Shown piece by piece: positions 46,221 to 55,893 of a stretch of 64,000 bases of DNA; the first letter of the stretch is position 1, and the number at the start of each line of letters is the position of its first letter. The stretch comes from Mycobacterium sp. 1164985.4 (GTDB taxonomy: Bacteria; Actinomycetota; Actinomycetes; Mycobacteriales; Mycobacteriaceae), in NCBI RefSeq assembly GCF_001668575.1, contig NZ_LZMD01000053.1, positions 47,910 through 111,909 on the forward strand, given 5' to 3'. The translations under genes were made by a program, and so were the position numbers. The notes under the pieces are model-generated. The model was not told the DNA's origin and searched no databases. It saw nothing but the letters and a program-made list of their open reading frames with translations.

Positions 46221-47534
46221 ATGTCCAAAGATCTGGCCACCCTGGCCGAGGAGTCCGGGACCAAGTTCATCCTCGCGCTGTTCGTCGATCTGCGCGGAAA
46301 GCCGTGCGCCAAGCTGGTTCCCGTCGAGGCGGTAGACCTGCTCGCCACCGAGGGCGTCGGATTCGCCGGGTACGCCGTCGGGGCGATGGGACAGGAACCC
46401 AAAGACCCGGACATGATGGCGATTCCGGATGTCGACTCGTTCACGCCCATCCCGTTCATCAAGGACGGGCTGGCTATCGTGCACTGCGATCCGCACGTGG
46501 AGGGCGCGCCGTGGCCGTACGCGCCGCGCGTCATCCTCAAGGCGCTGATCCAGCAGGCCGCCGACGCCGGCTTCGAACCGTGGGTGGGCGCGGAGGTCGA
46601 GTACTTCCTGCTGCGCCGCACCCCAGACGGCGGGCTGTGCACCGCGGACGCCGCCGACACCGCCGCGCAACCCTGCTACGACGCACGCGGCGTCACCCGG
46701 ATGTACGACCACCTCACCGCGATCTCGACGGCGATGAACCAGCTGGGCTGGTCCAACTACGCCAACGATCACGAGGACGGCAACGGTCAGTTCGAGCAGA
46801 ACTTCGAGTTCGCCGACGCCCTCACCACCGCCGACCGCGTCGTGACGTTGCGCTATCTGCTCTCGACCATCGCCGCCGAGCGCGGCATGGTCGCCACCTT
46901 CATGCCGAAACCGTTCGCCGATCGCACGGGCAGCGGACTGCATCTGCACCTGTCGCTGACCAGTGCGGGAAGGCCGGTGTTCCCCGCTGGACCCGACGAA
47001 CCCGATCAACGCCGACTCGGACTGTCCGAGACGGCCTACGCGTTCCTCGGTGGGATCCTCGAGCACGCGTGCGCCCTGCAGGCCGTGGTGGCGCCGACGG
47101 TCAACTCCTACAAGCGAACCCGCGCCACCACCACGGCGTCGGGGGCATCCTGGTCGCCGAACACCCCGAGCTACGGCGGCAACGACCGCACGCACTACAT
47201 CCGGGTGCCCGACGCCGAGCGCATCGAATTGCGTGGCAGCGACGGGTCGGCCAACCCCTATCTGGCGATCGCGGGCGCGTTGGGCGCGGGGCTGGATGGC
47301 ATCAAACGCAGCACCGACCCTGGACCCGTTGGTGCTCAGCATCGTTCGCCGCTGCCTGCGACACTGCTGCACGCGGTTGACGAGCTCGAGAGCGATCCGG
47401 TGATCGCGGGTGTGCTGGATGCCTCGGGTGAGGGTGTGGCGGCTTACTTCGCCACCCTCAAGCGCGACGAGTTCTTCGCCTATCACAGCGCGGTCACCAC
47501 CTGGGAGATCGACAACTACCTGACCGCGTTCTAA
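46221..47534 (+). CDS. Type III glutamine synthetase-like, probable gamma-glutamylmethylamide synthetase (GmaS-like)
   Basis: 437 residues from ATG 46221, near the length of GmaS (~444). GS fold with AEVEYFLL, the GlnT/GmaS block NDHEDGNGQFEQN, MPKPFADRTGSGLHLHLSLT and the C-terminal NPYLAIAGALGAG. In this subfamily the enzyme ligates glutamate to methylamine or other amines, not only ammonia. It follows Amt and precedes three NMG-synthase-like genes, which supports an amine role. Could instead be a GlnT-type enzyme using ammonium. Confidence 0.85.
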   Translation: MSKDLATLAEESGTKFILALFVDLRGKPCAKLVPVEAVDLLATEGVGFAGYAVGAMGQEPKDPDMMAIPDVDSFTPIPFIKDGLAIVHCDPHVEGAPWPYAPRVILKALIQQAADAGFEPWVGAEVEYFLLRRTPDGGLCTADAADTAAQPCYDARGVTRMYDHLTAISTAMNQLGWSNYANDHEDGNGQFEQNFEFADALTTADRVVTLRYLLSTIAAERGMVATFMPKPFADRTGSGLHLHLSLTSAGRPVFPAGPDEPDQRRLGLSETAYAFLGGILEHACALQAVVAPTVNSYKRTRATTTASGASWSPNTPSYGGNDRTHYIRVPDAERIELRGSDGSANPYLAIAGALGAGLDGIKRSTDPGPVGAQHRSPLPATLLHAVDELESDPVIAGVLDASGEGVAAYFATLKRDEFFAYHSAVTTWEIDNYLTAF

Positions 47535-47550
47535 AAGGAGGAGCTCACCG

Positions 47551-48423
47551 ATGTGCGGAATCGTGGGGCTGCATCTGCGCAACCCCGACCTGTATCCCCG
47601 ACTCGGGGAACTACTCACCGACATGCTCTGCGAAATGGGCGACCGCGGTTCGGATTCCGCGGGGATCGCGGTCTACGGCGACCCGACTCTGTCTCCGCCG
47701 GGCACGAGCTGTGTCTCGGTCCTCGAAACCGAGCCGACGGCTGCGGCCATCGGTCTGGACGTCAGCGTGGTGCGGTACGACGCGACGTATCTCGTCACCG
47801 CGAAGGTGCCCGCGGAGATATTGCACGACGCGGTGCGGGCGGCCTACCCCGACGCGCTGATCGCCGGGTTCGGCGCCGACCTCGCCGTGCTCAAGGGCGT
47901 GGGACATCCGCGGGCACTGACCGAGAACTGGAACCTGACCAAGGCGCAGGGCTGGCAGGGCGTCGGCCACACCCGGATGGCGACGGAGTCGGCAGTGACG
48001 CCCGCGGGTTGCCACCCGTATGCGGTCGGGCCCGAGCAGTGCATGGTGCACAACGGGTCGTTCGCGAACTACGCGACCATCCGGCGCGAACTGCGGGCTG
48101 CGGGAGTACGTTTCGATAGCGAGAACGACACCGAGGTCGGCGCACGGTTCATCGCGAGCCGCCTCGCCGAGGGCCGCAACGTACAGACCGCGCTGAAGGA
48201 GCTGTGCGAGGCGTTCGACGGCTTCTACACCCTGCTCGTCTCCAACCGCGACTCGTTCGCCGTCGTGCGCGACGCCATCGCATGTAAACCCGCCGTTATC
48301 GCCGAGACCGCTGACTGGGTGGCGATGGCCAGCGAATACCGCGCACTGGCCGGTCTTCCCGGCGTCGGTGCGGCCAAGATCTGGGAACCTGAGCCGGAGG
48401 TGGTCTACGCATGGACACGCTGA
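47551..48423 (+). CDS. Class II glutamine amidotransferase-like subunit (MgsA/GlxB-like)
   Basis: 290 residues. N-terminal nucleophile Cys2 (MCGIVGLHLR), GDRGSDSAGIAVYG, GHTRMATES and VHNGSFANY, the Ntn amidotransferase domain of glutamate synthase on its own polypeptide. In N-methylglutamate synthase this subunit handles the gamma-glutamyl amide. AAGGAGG is 9 bases upstream of the ATG. The end overlaps the next start (48411) by 13 bp. Confidence 0.88.
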   Translation: MCGIVGLHLRNPDLYPRLGELLTDMLCEMGDRGSDSAGIAVYGDPTLSPPGTSCVSVLETEPTAAAIGLDVSVVRYDATYLVTAKVPAEILHDAVRAAYPDALIAGFGADLAVLKGVGHPRALTENWNLTKAQGWQGVGHTRMATESAVTPAGCHPYAVGPEQCMVHNGSFANYATIRRELRAAGVRFDSENDTEVGARFIASRLAEGRNVQTALKELCEAFDGFYTLLVSNRDSFAVVRDAIACKPAVIAETADWVAMASEYRALAGLPGVGAAKIWEPEPEVVYAWTR

Positions 48424-49124
48424 CATGCTCTTCGGGCAAGCCCTCATCGGTCGTGAAATACGACCTGACCACCACGCCCCTGCGCGAGGTCAACGCGGCC
48501 CTGCACGCGCCGGGGCTGTCCGGTGACTTCGTGATTGCCAATCCCGCAGGCGCGCACAACGTCGCGGTCGGCCTAACCGCGCCGGTACGGGTGACGATCG
48601 ACGGCCACGTCGGTTACTACGCCGCGGGCATGAACCAGCGGGCCGAGGTGGTCATCAACGGCAATGCGGGCACCGGCGTCGCCGAGAACATGATGAGCGG
48701 CGTCGTCCACGTCAAAGGCGACGCCTCACAGTCGGCGGGCGCGACGGCCCACGGGGGCCTTCTGGTCATCGACGGCAACGCCGCCGCGCGGTGCGGCATC
48801 TCGATGAAAGGGGTGGACATCGTGGTGGGCGGCGACATCGGCCATATGAGCGCGTTCATGGCGCAGGCGGGTCGCCTCGTCGTGCGCGGGAACGCCGGCG
48901 AAGCGCTCGGAGATTCGATCTACGAGGCCCGGATCTACGTGCGCGGCGAGGTGGCGTCGCTCGGCGCCGACTGCATCCCCAAGCCGATGCGGCCCGAACA
49001 CCACCGGGAGCTCCGAGAGCTGTTGGCCACGGCCGGATTCGACGACGACACAGATGCGTACGCCCGTTACGGGTCGGCGCGCTGCCTTTACCACTTCCAC
49101 ATCGACAACGCGTCGAGCTACTGA
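48411..49124 (+). CDS. GXGXG-domain subunit (MgsB/GlxC-like)
   Basis: 237 residues. Beta-helix repeats of G-x-x-G-x-x-x-G (IDGHVGYYAAGMNQRAEVVI, GNAGTGVAENMMSGVVHVKG, GDIGHMSAFMAQAGRLVVRG) equal the C-terminal structural domain of glutamate synthase large subunit, here separate. It should sit between the amidotransferase and FMN subunits and form the channel. The stop overlaps the next ATG as TGATG. Confidence 0.88.
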   Translation: MDTLTCSSGKPSSVVKYDLTTTPLREVNAALHAPGLSGDFVIANPAGAHNVAVGLTAPVRVTIDGHVGYYAAGMNQRAEVVINGNAGTGVAENMMSGVVHVKGDASQSAGATAHGGLLVIDGNAAARCGISMKGVDIVVGGDIGHMSAFMAQAGRLVVRGNAGEALGDSIYEARIYVRGEVASLGADCIPKPMRPEHHRELRELLATAGFDDDTDAYARYGSARCLYHFHIDNASSY

Positions 49125-50431
49125 TGAACACCTGGGCCCTTCGCGAATCCGCCACGTTCGACCGCACCATGATCGCCGCCATCCAGCGCGCGGCTGAAAC
49201 CGGCATCTACGACATCCGCGGCTGGGGCGCCAAGCGACCGCTGCCGCACTTCGACGACCTCTTGTTCCTCGGCGCATCGATGTCGCGTTATCCCCTGGAG
49301 GGCTACCGCGAACGGTGCGGCACCGATGTCGTGCTCGGCGATCGTCACGCCAAACACCCTTTGCACCTGGACATCCCGGTCACGATCGCCGGGATGTCGT
49401 TCGGCGCGCTGAGCGGACCCGCCAAGGAGGCGCTCGGCCGCGGCGCCAGCGAGGTCGGTACGTCGACCACCACCGGCGACGGCGGCATGACCCCCGAGGA
49501 GCGCGGCCAGAGCAAGTACCTGATCTACCAGTACCTTCCGTCGCGGTACGGCATGAACCCCGATGACCTCCGCAAGGCCGACGCGATCGAGGTGGTGCTC
49601 GGCCAGGGCGCCAAGCCCGGCGGCGGTGGAATGTTGTTGGGTCAGAAGATCTCACCACGTGTCGCGGCCATGCGCACGCTGCCCGAGGGCATCGACCAGC
49701 GCTCCGCGTGCCGACATCCGGACTGGACCGGTCCGGACGATCTGACGATCAAGATCAACGAGTTGCGCGAGCTCACCGACTGGGAGAAGCCGATCTACGT
49801 CAAGGTCGGCGCCACCCGCACCTACTACGACGTCAAGCTCGCGGTGCACGCCGGCGCCGATGTGGTTGTCGTCGATGGGATGCAGGGCGGCACCGCGGCC
49901 ACCCAGGAGGTGTTCATCGAACACGTCGGCATCCCGACGCTGGCGGCCGTACCGGAGGCGGTGCGGGCGCTGCAGGAGCTCGGGGTCCATCGGCGCGTCC
50001 AGCTGATCGTGTCGGGCGGCATTCGCACCGGTGCCGATGTCGCCAAGGCGTTGGCGTTGGGCGCTGATGCGGTGGCCATCGGCACTGCGGCTTTGATCGC
50101 GTTGGGCGACAATCACCCTCGCTATGCGGCCGAGTACGAGAAACTCGGCAGCGCCGCCGGCTTCTTCGACGACTTCCAGGACGGCACCGATCCGGCGGGC
50201 ATCAGCACACAGGACCCCGAGTTGGCGGCGCGGTTCGATCCCGTCGAAGGCGGCCGCCGACTGGCCAACTACCTGCGGGTGCTGACGATGGAGGCCCAGA
50301 CCATCGCCCGGGCGTGCGGTAAGGCCCACGTGTGCCACCTCGAGCCGGAGGACCTCGTCGCCGTCACGATCGAGGCGGCCGCGATGGCCCGCGTCCCGCT
50401 GGCGGGCACGAACTGGATTCCCGGCTCGTGA
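49124..50431 (+). CDS. FMN-binding glutamate synthase-like subunit (MgsC/GlxD-like)
   Basis: 435 residues. Synthase TIM-barrel with TIAGMSFGALSGPAKEALGRG, TGDGGMTPEERG, QGAKPGGGG, VDGMQGGTAATQ and GIRTGADVAKALALGADAV. C-terminal ARACGKAHVCHLEPEDL and the earlier C in DQRSACRH may hold an Fe-S cluster. In NMG synthase it transfers the amine to 2-oxoglutarate or releases N-methylglutamate. Confidence 0.9.
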   Translation: MNTWALRESATFDRTMIAAIQRAAETGIYDIRGWGAKRPLPHFDDLLFLGASMSRYPLEGYRERCGTDVVLGDRHAKHPLHLDIPVTIAGMSFGALSGPAKEALGRGASEVGTSTTTGDGGMTPEERGQSKYLIYQYLPSRYGMNPDDLRKADAIEVVLGQGAKPGGGGMLLGQKISPRVAAMRTLPEGIDQRSACRHPDWTGPDDLTIKINELRELTDWEKPIYVKVGATRTYYDVKLAVHAGADVVVVDGMQGGTAATQEVFIEHVGIPTLAAVPEAVRALQELGVHRRVQLIVSGGIRTGADVAKALALGADAVAIGTAALIALGDNHPRYAAEYEKLGSAAGFFDDFQDGTDPAGISTQDPELAARFDPVEGGRRLANYLRVLTMEAQTIARACGKAHVCHLEPEDLVAVTIEAAAMARVPLAGTNWIPGS

Positions 50432-51612
50432 CCACGGCTGATGTCGTGATCATCGGTGGCGGCGTCGAGGGCGCAGCCGCGGCGTGGGCTCTGAGCCAGC
50501 GTGGTGTCACCGATGTCGTTGTGCTGGAGCGCAATACCGTCGGCGCCGGGATGACCGGCAAGTCGAGCGGCATCGTCCGCTGCCATTACGGGGTCAGCTC
50601 GCTGGCTGCGATGGCCGCCGTCGGGCTGGAGGTGTTCGAGAAAGCCGAGGAGATCTTCGGCGGCGACATCGGTTTCCGGCAGACCGGCTACGTCGTCGGC
50701 GTCGGTGCGCGGGACGTCGACGCGCTACGCAAAAGCCTTGCCGCGCAACGCTGCGTCGGGGTGCAGACCGAGGAGATCGACGCTGACGAGGTCGCCCGGA
50801 TGTGGCCGTGGGCCGACCTGTCGCCGTTCGCCGCGTTCGGCTGGGAATCCCGCGGTGGATACGGCGACGCGTACCAGGCCGCGCAGGCGTTCGCCGCATC
50901 GGCGCGGGCCGCGGGGGTGCGGATCCAGCAGGGTGTCGCGGCGACCGAGTTGGTGCTCGAGGGCGACCGTGTGACCGGTGTGCGCACCACCGACGGCGAG
51001 ACGGTGTCGGCGGGCACCGTCGTCGTCGCCACCGGAGCGTGGACGCGACCGTTTCTCGCCCTTTACGGCCTCGACGTGCCGATCCGGGTGGTGCGCGAGC
51101 AGATCGTGCTGATCTCCCCCGGCGTGGACGTCGGGCCGGTGCCGGTGTTCTCCGATCTGGTCTCGCTGCAGTACGTGCGCCCGGAAATCGGCGGCGAGAT
51201 CCTGTTCGGCAACAGCGACCTGTCCGATCCCGAGGACGCCGACCCCGACGCCTACTCCAACCGCGCGTCGGAGGCGTTCGTCGACCTGACCGTCGACCGG
51301 GTCGGCACCCGGTTCCCCGGCTTCCCCGACGCAGCTATCACGGGCAGTTACGCAGGCTGCTACGACGCCACCCCCGACTGGAATCCGGTGATCAGCGCCA
51401 CCGAGATCGACGGGCTGGTGGTGGCGGCCGGGTTCAGCGGGCACGGCTTCAAGATCGCGCCTGCCGTCGGCCGGCTCGTCGCCGACCTGGTGGTCGAGGG
51501 ATGCAGCAGCGATCCGCGGATCCCCGAGACGGACTTCCGGTTGTCGCGCTTCGCCGACGGCGACCTGCTGAAGAGCCCGCATCCGTATGTCGGCGCGGGT
51601 CAGATGCGATGA
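50428..51612 (+). CDS. FAD-dependent DAO-family oxidoreductase (sarcosine oxidase beta / NMG dehydrogenase-like)
   Basis: 394 residues from GTG 50428 (overlaps the previous stop as GTGA). N-terminal dinucleotide motif VVIIGGGVEGAAAAWAL, the C-terminal FAD-binding GLVVAAGFSGHGFKIAPAVG. Relatives oxidise secondary amines such as sarcosine, N-methylglutamate or gamma-glutamylputrescine. Only this one SoxB/MgdA-like subunit is present; the other subunits of NMG dehydrogenase (MgdB-D) are not in the window. Confidence 0.88.
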   Translation: MTTADVVIIGGGVEGAAAAWALSQRGVTDVVVLERNTVGAGMTGKSSGIVRCHYGVSSLAAMAAVGLEVFEKAEEIFGGDIGFRQTGYVVGVGARDVDALRKSLAAQRCVGVQTEEIDADEVARMWPWADLSPFAAFGWESRGGYGDAYQAAQAFAASARAAGVRIQQGVAATELVLEGDRVTGVRTTDGETVSAGTVVVATGAWTRPFLALYGLDVPIRVVREQIVLISPGVDVGPVPVFSDLVSLQYVRPEIGGEILFGNSDLSDPEDADPDAYSNRASEAFVDLTVDRVGTRFPGFPDAAITGSYAGCYDATPDWNPVISATEIDGLVVAAGFSGHGFKIAPAVGRLVADLVVEGCSSDPRIPETDFRLSRFADGDLLKSPHPYVGAGQMR

Positions 51613-51627
51613 TTCCTGACAGGAAAC

Positions 51628-52275
51628 ATGTCTGACGTACCGCTGCTCCGCAACAGATCCGGCACCGCCCGCGACCGCGATCCGCTGGCGCCTGTCGAGG
51701 AGCTCGAGATCGAGGCGGCCATCGGGCGCAACGTCCGGCAGATCCGCCTGCAGCAGGGGCTCACCGTCGCCGAGATGGCCGCACGAGTCGGGATCTCCAA
51801 GGCGATGATGAGCAAGATCGAGAACGCGCAGACGTCGTGCAGCCTGAGCACGCTGGCGCTGCTGGCGAAGGGCCTCGACGTGCCGGTGACCAGCCTGTTT
51901 CGCGGCGCCGACGTCGAACGACCCGCCGCATTCGTCAAAGCGGGCACCGGTGCGCGCATCGTGCGCGAAGGCACCCGCGAGGGCCACGAGTACCAGCTTC
52001 TCGGCTCGCTGCGCGGCGAACACAAGCGGCTGGAATGCCTACAGGTCACGCTCTCGGAGAAGAGCCAGACCTATCCGTTGTTTCAGCACCCAGGCACCGA
52101 GTTCATCTACGTTCTCGAAGGCGTCATGGACTACAGCCACAGCCGGTCGGTCTATCGCCTCTATCCCGGCGATTCGCTGCAGCTCGACGGGGAGGGAGCA
52201 CACGGGCCGGTGGACCTGATCGAGCTGCCGATCCGCTTCCTGTCTGTCATCGCGTTCCCGGACTCGCAGGTGTAG
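51628..52275 (+). CDS. XRE-family regulator with C-terminal cupin (PuuR-like)
   Basis: 215 residues. HTH at about 32-85 (GRNVRQIRLQQGLTVAEMAARVGISKAMMSKIE) and a cupin sensor at 135-215 (HPGTEFIYVLEGVMDY, YRLYPGDSLQL). The same layout is found in PuuR and other amine/carboxylate-responsive repressors. Last gene of the GmaS/Mgs operon, so probably its regulator, sensing an amine or gamma-glutamyl intermediate. Confidence 0.85.
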   Translation: MSDVPLLRNRSGTARDRDPLAPVEELEIEAAIGRNVRQIRLQQGLTVAEMAARVGISKAMMSKIENAQTSCSLSTLALLAKGLDVPVTSLFRGADVERPAAFVKAGTGARIVREGTREGHEYQLLGSLRGEHKRLECLQVTLSEKSQTYPLFQHPGTEFIYVLEGVMDYSHSRSVYRLYPGDSLQLDGEGAHGPVDLIELPIRFLSVIAFPDSQV

Positions 52276-52286
52276 ACGCTGCGCAT

Positions 52287-52299
52287 TGCAGGACCTGCA
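52287..52299. promoter_or_regulatory. Palindrome TGCAGG-A-CCTGCA before leuA promoter
   Basis: Six-base inverted arms 12 bases after the XRE gene stop and immediately before the leuA -35 (52302). May be an operator or a weak terminator of the XRE gene. Confidence 0.35.
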
Positions 52300-52301
52300 T
52301 T

Positions 52302-52330
52302 TTGTGACGCGGGATGCCCCGGAGTACAGT
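52302..52330 (+). promoter_or_regulatory. leuA promoter
   Basis: TTGTGA (52302-52307), 17-base spacer, TACAGT (52325-52330); transcript start predicted at the GTG of the leader peptide seven bases later. Confidence 0.6.
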
Positions 52331-52337
52331 GGCCAAC

Positions 52338-52363
52338 GTGCAGCGGGTGCTCCTTCTCGGCAG

Positions 52364-52379
<16 letters not shown>
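52338..52379 (+). CDS. Leu-rich leader peptide of leuA (LeuL-like)
   Basis: A 13-codon frame: GTG CAG CGG GTG CTC CTT CTC GGC AGC CGC GAC GGG GTC TGA (VQRVLLLGSRDGV). Three consecutive Leu codons, leaderless position, and a stop inside the following hairpin are the pattern of amino acid attenuation. Ribosome stalling on CTC CTT CTC when leucine is low would decide which hairpin forms. Confidence 0.65.
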
Positions 52380-54269
<1,890 letters not shown>

Positions 54270-54295
54270 GCCCGATCTGAGGAAGGCAGTCAGCA

Positions 54296-54314
54296 GCCGG
54301 TTCACAAGACCGGC
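54296..54314 (+). terminator. Hairpin downstream of leuA
   Basis: GCCGGT-TCACAAG-ACCGGC, 6-bp stem, 26 bases after the leuA stop. The rest of 54270-54444 shows no supportable gene. Confidence 0.45.
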
Positions 54315-54444
54315 GCCATCCTGTGCGGCCCGCACGGCCCGAGGGTGAGATTGCTGAGCACACCCCCGCGCAGCGGTCCGCTGAAGTTCGTCCTTCCTCC
54401 CGGCGCCGTGGTGAAGCCGGCGGCCTCGTATCGAGCGTCCGGCT

Positions 54445-54768
54445 TCACCGCGGCCGCCTGGGTCGCTCGCGGCTGGGCGAGTCGACCGGCGACATCCAGA
54501 AGATGATGGCGAGCAGACCCAGGATCACCAGCGCGGACACCAGGTCGAACCACTGGAACGGGACCAACGAGCCGTCGATCGACAGCACGAGAACCGTCTC
54601 GACGACCCCGAACACCAGGAACAGTGCGCCGAGCAGCAGCCTGGGCTGGGTCCGGTGCAGTTGCGTCCTTCTCAGTTCGACGGTGAGCGTGAGCAGCAGC
54701 ACCGGCAGCACCTGTGCGAGGGCCGACGCGGTGGCCACGTCCACCAGAACGATGCGATGGTCTGCCAT
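54445..54768 (-). CDS. Small membrane protein, hypothetical
   Basis: 107 residues with three predicted helices (ALAQVLPVLLLTLTVELR, LLLGALFLVFGVVETVLVL, WFDLVSALVILGLLAIIFWM). ATG 54768 directly follows the stop of the DnaQ-like gene, so operonic. No family recognised. Confidence 0.7.
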   Translation of the reverse strand: MADHRIVLVDVATASALAQVLPVLLLTLTVELRRTQLHRTQPRLLLGALFLVFGVVETVLVLSIDGSLVPFQWFDLVSALVILGLLAIIFWMSPVDSPSRERPRRPR

Positions 54769-55809
54769 TCAGAACAGTGCGAATTGGTCGCCGGCAAGGG
54801 TGCTGTCGGTGAACTCCTCGATGCCGGTGCCGCCGACGACGTTTGCAAGTGCGCCCACGAACTCGGTGTCGGAAACCAGCGGGACCCCCAGCTCCTTGCC
54901 CTGGTAGCCCTTACCCTGCGCCGGGTCGGCGTCGTTGCAGATGACCAGCGAGGTCTCGAGGTCGACGGCGTCGGTGTAGGCCAGCCCGGCGTGCAGGATC
55001 CGTTCGATCAGCTCTTCATGGGTGCGGTCCATCTCCGCCGACAGCGCGATCCGCATGCCCTGCACCAGCGGCCGCCCGGACACGTATCGCCCGGGATTCA
55101 GGTACGGGCACGGCAGCCGCGACGCGACCGCCTTCAGCGGGCGCAGCTCGTCATGGGTGACGACACCGTTGGGCCAGCGCCGCCGCGACACCGGATGCAC
55201 CGGCAGCCACACCTTGCGTTCGCGGGCCCGCACCAGCACCGGTTTGAGGATCTGCGCAAGCACCATGGCGTCGTCGAGGGCGTCGTGCGGGCGGATCTGG
55301 CTGATCCCCCAGTGCGCGGCCAGCGTCTCCAGCCGCAGGTTCTCGGTACCCAGGTCGAGCCTGCGTGCCAGCTCGACCGTGCACATCACGGTGTCGGTCG
55401 GCAGCTCGCGGTTGACCAGCTCGGCCTCGGCGGCCATGAACGCGTAGTCGAAGCCGACGTTATGCGCGACGAGGGTGCGCCCGGCGAGCAGTTCGACGAG
55501 GTGGTCGACGATGTCGGCGAACGTGGGCTGGCCCTCCAGCATCTCCGCCGTCAGGCCGTGCACGTGGGTCGGGCCGGGGTCGACACCCGGGTTGAGCAGG
55601 GTGTACAGGCTTTTCTCGACGTTGCCGTCGTCGCCGAGAGCGAGCGCGGCGATGCTGACGATGCGCGCCTGGCCCGGCCGGAAGCCCGAAGTCTCCACGT
55701 CGACGACCGCCCAGCCCGGTCCGGCGTGCTCTGCCGGTCGGCCCCAATCCGGCCGATCTTCGGCTTCAGAGCCGCCCGGCCGGCGAAATCCGGCGTCCGT
55801 CTGGCCCAC
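54769..55809 (-). CDS. DEDDh 3'-5' exonuclease with C-terminal BRCT-like domain (Rv3711c type)
   Basis: 346 residues from GTG 55809. Exo motifs VVDVETSGF (ExoI), VAHNVGFDYAFM (ExoII), and HDALDDAMVLA (ExoIII H/D), so DEDDh type like DnaQ. The C-terminal part after 250 resembles a BRCT module (SLVICNDADPAQGKGYQGKELG). Possible proofreading subunit or repair exonuclease; the start may be further in. Confidence 0.85.
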   Translation of the reverse strand: MGQTDAGFRRPGGSEAEDRPDWGRPAEHAGPGWAVVDVETSGFRPGQARIVSIAALALGDDGNVEKSLYTLLNPGVDPGPTHVHGLTAEMLEGQPTFADIVDHLVELLAGRTLVAHNVGFDYAFMAAEAELVNRELPTDTVMCTVELARRLDLGTENLRLETLAAHWGISQIRPHDALDDAMVLAQILKPVLVRARERKVWLPVHPVSRRRWPNGVVTHDELRPLKAVASRLPCPYLNPGRYVSGRPLVQGMRIALSAEMDRTHEELIERILHAGLAYTDAVDLETSLVICNDADPAQGKGYQGKELGVPLVSDTEFVGALANVVGGTGIEEFTDSTLAGDQFALF

Positions 55810-55893
55810 GTCGTCAGGATCGCACGGTGATGTGACAAAGACGGGACCTCGCCGAATCGCACGTCAGCGTGTCGGCTACCTAAACTGCCGGGG

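Noticed and set aside
44861..46660. 599-codon minus frame opposite amt and the GmaS-like gene
   Set aside because: Shadow of two well-defined genes with Asp/Arg/His-rich composition typical of reverse frames in high-GC DNA.
54302..54553. 83-codon minus frame after leuA
   Set aside because: No ribosome site or recognisable domain, and it overlaps the leuA hairpin and the membrane protein gene.
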